Of a DNA stretch of 64,000 nucleotides, positions 62,601 through 64,000 are shown piece after piece. The DNA comes from Steromphala cineraria (lineage: Eukaryota > Mollusca > Gastropoda > Trochida > Trochidae), in the NCBI GenBank assembly GCA_916613615.1, contig OU744732.1:33999950-34063949 (forward strand), given 5' to 3'. How positions within the stretch are numbered: position 1 is the first letter of the stretch; the number at the start of each line of letters is the position of its first letter. A model generated the notes under the pieces. That model did not search any database. It was not told the DNA's origin and was given only the letters and a program-made list of their open reading frames with translations. Made by a program: the position numbers and the translations under genes.

Positions 62601-62750
62601 GTTCCTCGCCCCCAGATTTTCAGCGAGGGGAGACATACCATAGGGTCGTGCTAACTGTGGGGGTGGTTGCTAGGCGACTATGGGACGCTGGAAGAAAAGC
62701 AGAGTCAACAATCATCACAGAGAAACTAGAGAACCTGCTTGGTCTCCATG
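32534..62750 (+). CDS. Large lipid transfer protein (vitellogenin/apolipophorin/MTP superfamily), N-terminal 13 exons
   Basis: Thirteen exons join in frame to 474 codons; the gene runs past the right edge. A signal peptide (ILWILILGCVSISA) is followed by the lipovitellin-type N-sheet start (FKNGYEYIYKYDSTATVKS...GYINIKDV...VYNFQL). Exons 11-13 are the start of the helical arch (LDAIGSMTTEVSQRILLDLV, VVLTVGVVARRLWDAG, LENLLGLHG). N-glycosylation sequons NAT, NFT, NLT and NIS fit a secreted or ER-lumenal protein. Family members load or carry lipid. Which branch (MTP, apolipophorin or vitellogenin) is not decidable without the C-terminal part. The helical start looks conserved, whereas the usual cysteine after the N-sheet (G-x-C) is missing in exons 5-6. 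Confidence 0.8.
32770..32850 (-). repeat. Short LINE 3'-end fragment
   Basis: TTTTATTTCAG...GGGCCACAGGCCCAT...TGTAC resembles the 3' end of the LINE at 61113-61536 (TTTTATTTCGG...GGCCATAGGCCCATGTAC). Confidence 0.35.
32851..33719. other. Intron 1 of the lipid transfer gene, no feature
   Basis: AT-rich intronic sequence. No repeat or gene recognised. Confidence 0.4.
33724..33962 (-). mobile_element. TTAA MITE, copy 6, right part missing
   Basis: TTAA at 33720-33723 and AGGGGCAGTAGCACGTTTTT are intact. The family sequence stops at about 33962 (CTGCTTCAATTAG). An isolated family-like right end, CAGTACTGCCCCT plus TTAA, lies at 34907-34923, so about 0.94 kb may have been inserted, or the end belongs to another copy. 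Confidence 0.65.
33963..36774. other. Intron 1, no gene
   Basis: No exon or RNA recognised apart from the orphan MITE end at 34907-34923. Confidence 0.35.
36779..37140 (-). mobile_element. TTAA-flanked MITE, copy 7
   Basis: TTAA lies at 36775-36778 and 37141-37144. The left TIR is intact; the right is decayed (ACGTACTACTTCCTCT). Confidence 0.82.
37649..38005 (+). mobile_element. TTAA-flanked MITE, copy 8
   Basis: The left target has mutated to TTGA (37645-37648); the right TTAA is at 38006-38009. TIRs are intact (AAGGGGCAGTAGCACG / CGTGCTACTGCCCCT). Confidence 0.82.
38010..39039. other. Intron 1, no feature
   Basis: AT-rich; nothing recognised. Confidence 0.35.
39040..39640 (-). repeat. 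Dispersed repeat family D, copy D3, split by MITE copy 9
   Basis: 39040-39255 matches D2 (GACGCGCGTCATTGTCCGGTTTTCGATYR region), up to GACTC. The MITE follows, and then ATGATACAACAATCG resumes the family sequence. D2 reads GGCTCTTAAATGCTA across the same point, an empty TTAA site. Confidence 0.6.
39260..39616 (+). mobile_element. TTAA-flanked MITE, copy 9
   Basis: TTAA lies at 39256-39259 and 39617-39620. Inserted into repeat D3. TIRs are intact except one change at the right end (CTGCTCCT). Confidence 0.86.
39641..40863. other. Intron 1, no feature
   Basis: No gene recognised. A short TGGCTCTTAA like that in repeat D occurs near 39717. Confidence 0.35.
40868..41222 (-). mobile_element. TTAA-flanked MITE, copy 10
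   Basis: TTAA lies at 40864-40867 and 41223-41226. AGGGGCAGTAGCACGTTTTT at the left, AACGTGCTACTGCCCCT at the right. Confidence 0.86.
41945..42050 (+). repeat. Repeat D-related coding-like block (D5)
   Basis: ACATTCTAGAAGATGAG.TGATGAAGAATGA followed by an AAGAACTTC...ACGTTTCGAC block matches the complement of 14530-14625. It has an in-frame stop, so it is a remnant. Confidence 0.45.
42169..42259 (+). CDS. Lipid transfer protein exon 2
   Basis: Acceptor CATTATAG, donor GTAAG. Encodes GYINIKDVPTGQEIFVRVYN and following residues, the N-sheet strand after exon 1 across a 9.5-kb intron. Enters phase 0 and leaves phase 1. Confidence 0.8.
42466..42499 (+). CDS. Lipid transfer protein exon 3
   Basis: 34-nt exon between TGTTACAG and GTATTG. 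Encodes DVIDHQTDFSKW across the junctions. Confidence 0.7.
42791..42923 (+). CDS. Lipid transfer protein exon 4
   Basis: Acceptor AATTTCAG. Encodes FSFVISPQGEITAVYHPD, then an acidic run and LKKGAAAMFASRLHQSEE, the family's 'KRG...' helix region. The donor is weak (GAG|GTTTTATT); no better in-frame donor is seen. Ends phase 0. Confidence 0.75.
42956..43229. mobile_element. 256-bp near-perfect palindrome with 9-bp target duplication
   Basis: The element 42965-43220 starts CATCCTGTCTCAGGGTACGA and ends with the complement. The arms of about 115 bp stay complementary almost to the centre near 43090. GTATGAAAG flanks both sides (42956-42964, 43221-43229). A 9-bp duplication with long arms points to a Mutator-like foldback element. 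No coding. It lies 33 bp beyond the exon 4 donor. Confidence 0.88.
43492..43565 (+). repeat. tRNA-like sequence (pseudo-tRNA or SINE head)
   Basis: A-box-like TCGGCCGAACGAGTAGAG, an anticodon arm TAGGA-loop-TCCTG with CTC in the anticodon position, and B-box GGTTCGAATCC. The acceptor halves (TATCTCT / TGAACTT) do not pair, so it is not a working tRNA. Confidence 0.55.
43762..43822 (+). CDS. Lipid transfer protein exon 5
   Basis: Acceptor GACTATTAG, donor GTAATG. Encodes ISSRPTDEGWTYNVRELGHE, phase 0 to 1. Confidence 0.75.
44404..44516 (+). CDS. Lipid transfer protein exon 6
   Basis: Acceptor GTTTTCAG, donor GTAGGC. Begins GEHNATYTVRNTGDG; carries the NAT sequon and a histidine-rich stretch (HPGHHPVKH). 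Returns to phase 0. Confidence 0.78.
45045..45130 (+). CDS. Lipid transfer protein exon 7
   Basis: Acceptor TTGTTGCAG, donor GTATGT. Encodes TLHFDRDLGNIHTVLVQEKV and following residues. Leaves phase 2. Confidence 0.78.
45216..45552 (+). repeat. Three tandem copies of about 107 bp with an inverted tail (intron 7)
   Basis: Units start near 45216, 45325 and 45430 (CATGTTTATCTCAT...TCTTTTCTTGACAAATAC). At 45508-45550 the same sequence appears inverted (TGAGATAAACATTGTATTTG then TCAAGAAAAGAC). Confidence 0.8.
45793..45851 (+). CDS. Lipid transfer protein exon 8
   Basis: Acceptor TCCCTCAG, donor GTGAGT. Encodes YNPFENTRPVQAVNNFTQM, with the NFT sequon. Confidence 0.78.
46219..46302 (+). repeat. 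(GAATA)n microsatellite in intron 8
   Basis: About sixteen copies of the pentamer with one imperfect unit (ATTATAGAATA). Confidence 0.95.
46647..46768 (+). CDS. Lipid transfer protein exon 9
   Basis: Acceptor CTACTGCAG, donor GTAAGA. Encodes DYPELSAHGTGKLEFLIRNK and following residues. Phase 1 to 0. Confidence 0.8.
47343..47433 (+). CDS. Lipid transfer protein exon 10
   Basis: Acceptor TTACTCAG, donor GTAAAC. Encodes VKEKKIPVHLDTYLEYIKGN then LTC, with the NLT sequon. Followed by the 12.4-kb intron 10. Confidence 0.8.
47434..48189. other. Start of intron 10, decayed repeats only
   Basis: Two related stretches (near 47460-47640 and 47680-47830) share GGCAATTTCAAAATGAA.ATCCAATA, GGTGTTTAC.CTAAAATGGTCG and AGTTGATGCTTAA-type phrases, which suggests an old duplication. 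Confidence 0.4.
48190..48327 (+). repeat. Repeat D-related coding-like block (D6)
   Basis: Encodes KEDKSNSMDEQLLYWMVATF, which aligns with the D2 frame (EEYMDDNFFVHCMRRF). Short frame 48112-48327. Remnant. Confidence 0.45.
48940..49290 (-). repeat. Dispersed repeat family D, copy D4
   Basis: Shares AATTCTTGTTTTCATTAAAA, CTGTCATTCTGACTRCTT, GACGTGTCAATGTCCGGTTT and GGCTCTAAAATGATAG...CCTGCAACA with D2 and D3. Confidence 0.6.
49291..51732. other. Intron 10, mostly featureless
   Basis: Only a terminus related to the TIR element at 20785-21181 (49565-49598) is recognised. No exon or RNA seen. Confidence 0.4.
51733..52328 (+). repeat. GTCTCCCCC-type repeat with internal duplication
   Basis: Begins ATGTCTCCCCCCGAAGGGTC; near the end GGGGGAGACAT followed by GTTTTTACGGGTAAAAAC. 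Two direct copies of about 168 bp (51800-51966, 51972-52140) share CGTTTCCGGAGCA, TGTGACC.ATCATCACCAAA and TTCCATGGCAACAATTTGAA. I remember this repeat type from bivalve genomes; no search was made. Confidence 0.65.
52454..53020 (+). pseudogene. LINE endonuclease (EEP) domain, N-terminal part
   Basis: Apurinic-endonuclease-type motifs in order: ILSSNCQGLNN, IYCIQDTHF, TLITIYGPN and GDWNFV. The frame stops at 53018-53020. The end of the domain (KPMKQARLDYFIIS) continues in another frame at 53038-53400, so one indel separates them. Confidence 0.85.
53571..54301 (+). mobile_element. Nested 5'-truncated LINE fragment (Rex1/CR1-like 3' end)
   Basis: The frame from 53590 encodes the end of a different LINE polymerase (YKYFGTVLDSKLSWNENTDK, FLSWYGNL, then after one stop LPSGRRLRMPTGRTNR). 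It finishes with a short 3' UTR and the tail ACATTATCTTATTATCTTAT. TATA precedes (53567-53570) and follows (54302-54305), consistent with a short target duplication. The clade is from memory of similar fish and invertebrate elements. Confidence 0.7.
54306..54945 (+). pseudogene. LINE reverse transcriptase, first part
   Basis: Carries AKWKEGEKPTKFFLSLENRH, KMKNEKSPGSSGFTVEL, then in another frame LTQKQGVITCFSKKGKPKHL, NWRPI followed by a stop, and NEDQKEFMFNRYIGECTRLIY, where element C interrupts it. Confidence 0.8.
54942..57214. mobile_element. 2,265-bp TIR element C with 16 internal TGTCCTGACCGTTACC motifs
   Basis: The element 54946-57210 has 23-bp perfect terminal inverted repeats starting GGGTGGAATTCAAAATTGGT. 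ATAT is duplicated (54942-54945, 57211-57214). Removing the element and one ATAT restores the LINE frame across the site. Motif copies start at 55323, 55513, 55668, 55684, 56265, 56286, 56457, 56630, 56651 and 56672 (plus) and 55710, 55730, 55902, 55924, 56088 and 57013 (minus). The longest frame (55379-55654, 91 codons) resembles nothing I know, so the element looks non-autonomous. Confidence 0.85.
57215..57762 (+). pseudogene. LINE reverse transcriptase, catalytic part
   Basis: ILLIDFEKAFDSVDWNFIQK (first aspartate) in frame 57239-57502. After a one-base shift, RGCRQGDPISPYIFLLCAEV and QYADDTSLIFDG (catalytic DD) follow in frame 57388-57762. Confidence 0.85.
57763..59199 (+). pseudogene. 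LINE thumb and zinc-binding C-terminus, with inverted segment
   Basis: Frame 57858-58127 encodes LGRNTILKSLLLPQINYLFA and KFIWKNKPNKV. Frame 58825-59199 encodes LHKFFPTNELTKMRYK and the zf-RVT knuckle CTFC...HIFYDC. Between them, 58468-58645 reads as LINE protein on the minus strand (DSHGNFLSMEQLRNTFGCKT), matching the order of the LINE at 8809-9678. Confidence 0.78.
59446..59804. other. End of intron 10
   Basis: T run at about 59446-59460, then AT-rich sequence up to the exon 11 acceptor. Confidence 0.5.
59805..59913 (+). CDS. Lipid transfer protein exon 11
   Basis: Acceptor AACTTTCAG, donor GTAGGT. Encodes SKKLDSCFTHLGFALRDLSD and following residues, the first helices of the arch. Phase 1 to 2. 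Confidence 0.8.
59914..60400. other. Intron 11
   Basis: T/G-rich simple stretch near 60030-60130 (TTGTTTTTG, GTTGTTGTTG). Two TTTCAGACTA sites occur; only the second (60391-60405) gives an open exon 12. Confidence 0.5.
60401..60575 (+). CDS. Lipid transfer protein exon 12
   Basis: Acceptor TACCTTTCAG, donor GTAAGT. Encodes LTRTFQDRNHMLDAIGSMTT, EVSQRILLDLVLNIS and LVKRTLVHLVNLDGPPID, amphipathic helices of the family. Phase 2 to 0. Confidence 0.85.
61055..61595 (-). mobile_element. 5'-truncated LINE fragment between 58-bp direct repeats
   Basis: Direct repeats 61055-61112 and 61537-61595 (ACCAAGGAATCTTTTCTAAG to TTCAAATATATT) flank a minus-strand fragment, 61113-61536. It encodes LRLNSLPLRANIRR and a zinc-knuckle-like CRMCGSG...HFLFEC (frame 61236-61619), and its 3' end has AATAAAAGAATTGAATAG. 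The duplication is unusually long for a LINE. Confidence 0.75.
61622..61775. mobile_element. 154-bp TIR hairpin element
   Basis: TAGTCCAGTAATT...AGCA...CAATTGCAACAGAAATGAT is mirrored by ATCATTTCTGTTGCAATT...TGCTAAAATTACTGGACTA. TAT lies on both sides. Non-coding. Confidence 0.7.
61776..62220. other. Intron 12 stretch
   Basis: Nothing recognised. Confidence 0.35.
62221..62411. repeat. Inverted repeat pair, about 45-bp arms
   Basis: AGTCTTATATTCTGCCTTGA...TGGAGTCACAGCTT at 62221 is mirrored by AAGCTGTGACTCCA...TCAAGGCAGAATATAAGACT ending at 62411. Confidence 0.75.
62561..62750 (+). CDS. Lipid transfer protein exon 13 (last in window)
   Basis: Acceptor TTTTCCAG, donor GTAACC. Encodes DIITKLMALCFDPSSSPPDF, YHRVVLTVGVVARRLWDAGR and ITEKLENLLGLHG. 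Leaves phase 1, so the gene continues beyond the window. Confidence 0.82.
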
Positions 62751-62844
62751 GTAACCTTTACACGTCACTGCATCTACATTAAGATTAATTAGGCGATGAA
62801 GGATAACGAAAAGCATAATGGTTATAATTTAGTTATTTTCAAAG

Positions 62845-63161
62845 AGGTGAAGTGAGGTGAGGTGATCTGGGGTTTATCGCCGCTTTCAAGAGTGTTTCAC
62901 TTATATCGCGGCTGCTAGAATTATTGCAGGGGGAAAGCCTACAACAGCATTGTGGCCATGCATTGCGGCGAAACCTACGAGCATCGGCTGGAACTAGCAA
63001 CCATGGGTTGTTACTACACTGAAAATCAGTATAGCATTGCACTCAAACCTGACTGCGTATAGAACAGTCCTCTACTGCAGACAAAGTTGCCAAGCCCCTG
63101 GCGGGATTCGAACCACAGACCTCCTGATCGAACCACTGCGCTATCCCATCCCCCATTTTCA
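62845..63161 (-). repeat. tRNA-headed SINE
   Basis: On the minus strand the head GGGATAGCGCAGTGGTTCGA...GTGGTTCGAATCCCGCC (63090-63161) has A- and B-boxes. The body follows leftward to the GTGATCTGGGGTTTATCGCC stretch. A related fragment lies at 20745-20784. Confidence 0.65.
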
Positions 63162-63313
63162 AAGATGACAGTTCCTTATATTTCTTATTCGTGAAGAGCC
63201 TATTGGCACACAGGCCCCCGGGTCATTGAGCAATCATCCCTTAAAAAAAATAAAAATAAAAATAAAAATTTGAGATGACCCCCAGATTTGACAGCCTTCG
63301 TAGATACGTTATG

Positions 63314-63453
63314 GATAACACACGCATACGAGGGTGTTATAGCAAACAGAGGCCTTTGCCCTAGGGACGACCCGAGTGCGCGTCAGCGCACGAGGGTCGT
63401 CCCGTAGGCAAAGGCCTCTGTTTGCTATAACACCCGAGGATGTGTGTGTTATC
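63314..63453. repeat. 140-bp near-perfect palindrome
   Basis: GATAACACACGCATACGAGG...AGGCCTTTGCC...GCGC / GCGC...GGCAAAGGCCT...GTGTTATC; loop GTCA near 63384. Few mismatches over about 68-bp arms. Probably a foldback element; target duplication unclear. Confidence 0.85.
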
Positions 63454-63519
63454 TATCTTATATACCGAAATAATCACTTATTTAACTTAAAAGCGAAAAC
63501 AAAATTAACAAATTAATTT

Positions 63520-64000
63520 CATTAAATTTGAGGAGAGCAGAAAAGACGTCAATAGTCAATAACCTATTACTAACCAATCCCCTGTGGCCTAGTGGTACAG
63601 TCTTGGACTACAGTTTCAAAGGTTGAGGGTTCGAATCCCTAATGTTCTACTTTTTTACATTTTACATTTAGAAATTTTTCTTGAACGCTATAGCTAGAGG
63701 ATGAGGTTGTTGCAAATTTCATATATCGAAAATAAAATCACATTTCTAACATTTAAGGTGAACAGTGAAAATAAACTTTTAAAGTTTGAGGAGAGCAGAA
63801 TAGATATCAACAGTCAATCCCTTCACACTTACCAATCCTTTGTGGTCTAGTGGTATAATCTTGGACTACGAAGTGAGTGTCTCTGTGTTCGAATCCCCCA
63901 TTTTCTGCCACGAAATGTTTTATCTTGGACATTTTGCCAGAACGCTATAGCATAAGCATATTAAGGGCGTTATTAATTTTTGTTACAGAGATACACCACA
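63520..64000 (+). repeat. Two tandem units with tRNA-like promoters
   Basis: Units 63520-63780 and 63781-64000 share TTTGAGGAGAGCAGAA, AATAGTCAAT, TGTGGYCTAGTGGTA...CTTGGACTA, a B-box (GTTCGAATCCC) and GAACGCTATAGC. Acceptor stems do not pair, so these look like SINE-type or decayed tRNA repeats. Confidence 0.65.

Noticed and set aside
63578..63655. Functional tRNA genes near the right end
   Set aside because: A- and B-boxes are present but stems are poor and the units lie in a tandem repeat. SINE-type origin is more likely.

Overview
The window is animal (eukaryotic) nuclear DNA. It is clearly AT-rich, protein-coding exons are short with GT/AG borders, introns are long, and most of the sequence is mobile-element debris. 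The element mix is a Ty3-type LTR element with a tRNA-Leu-like primer site, a Ngaro-like tyrosine-recombinase retroelement, several LINEs, TTAA-flanked MITEs, tRNA-headed SINEs and a 'GTCTCCCCC' repeat. This is the kind of landscape I associate with a bivalve or other mollusc. That assignment is inference from repeat types, not from a species marker.

Two host genes can be assembled from the sequence, both on the + strand. (1) A Golgi-type carbohydrate sulfotransferase has three exons (8477-8555, 12356-12378, 12661-13686). The reading phase is kept across both junctions and gives about 375 residues. Its first intron holds a 5'-truncated LINE and a 196-bp tandem array, and a 30-bp minisatellite lies just upstream. 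(2) The first 13 exons (32534-62750, 474 codons, open past the right edge) encode a secreted protein of the large lipid transfer protein superfamily (vitellogenin / apolipophorin / MTP N-terminal domain). All 12 junctions keep the frame. Its introns carry five full or partial TTAA MITEs, a 256-bp palindromic element with a 9-bp target duplication, a broken LINE with two nested insertions, and other repeats.

Layout: 1-1936, little recognisable. 1937-6121, three TTAA MITEs, two of which flank in inverted orientation a 3.1-kb segment with its own terminal repeats. 6785-7200, dispersed repeat 'D'. 7929-14115, the sulfotransferase gene with satellites. 14500-15180, a D copy. 15970-20705, the Ty3-type element. 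20785-21181, a TIR element. 21547-25979, the Ngaro-like element with A1 / B1-A2-B2 split direct repeats. 26687-31420, MITEs, hairpins and SINE-like sequence. 32534-62750, the lipid transfer protein gene. 62845-64000, SINEs, a long palindrome and tRNA-like repeats.

The least familiar structure is a 2,265-bp element at 54946-57210. It has perfect 23-bp terminal inverted repeats and a 4-bp ATAT target duplication. Inside are sixteen copies of a 16-bp motif close to TGTCCTGACCGTTACC, in both orientations, and no recognisable transposase. Retroelement reading frames here are all damaged except the tyrosine recombinase and probably the Ty3 gag. They are described as broken copies.
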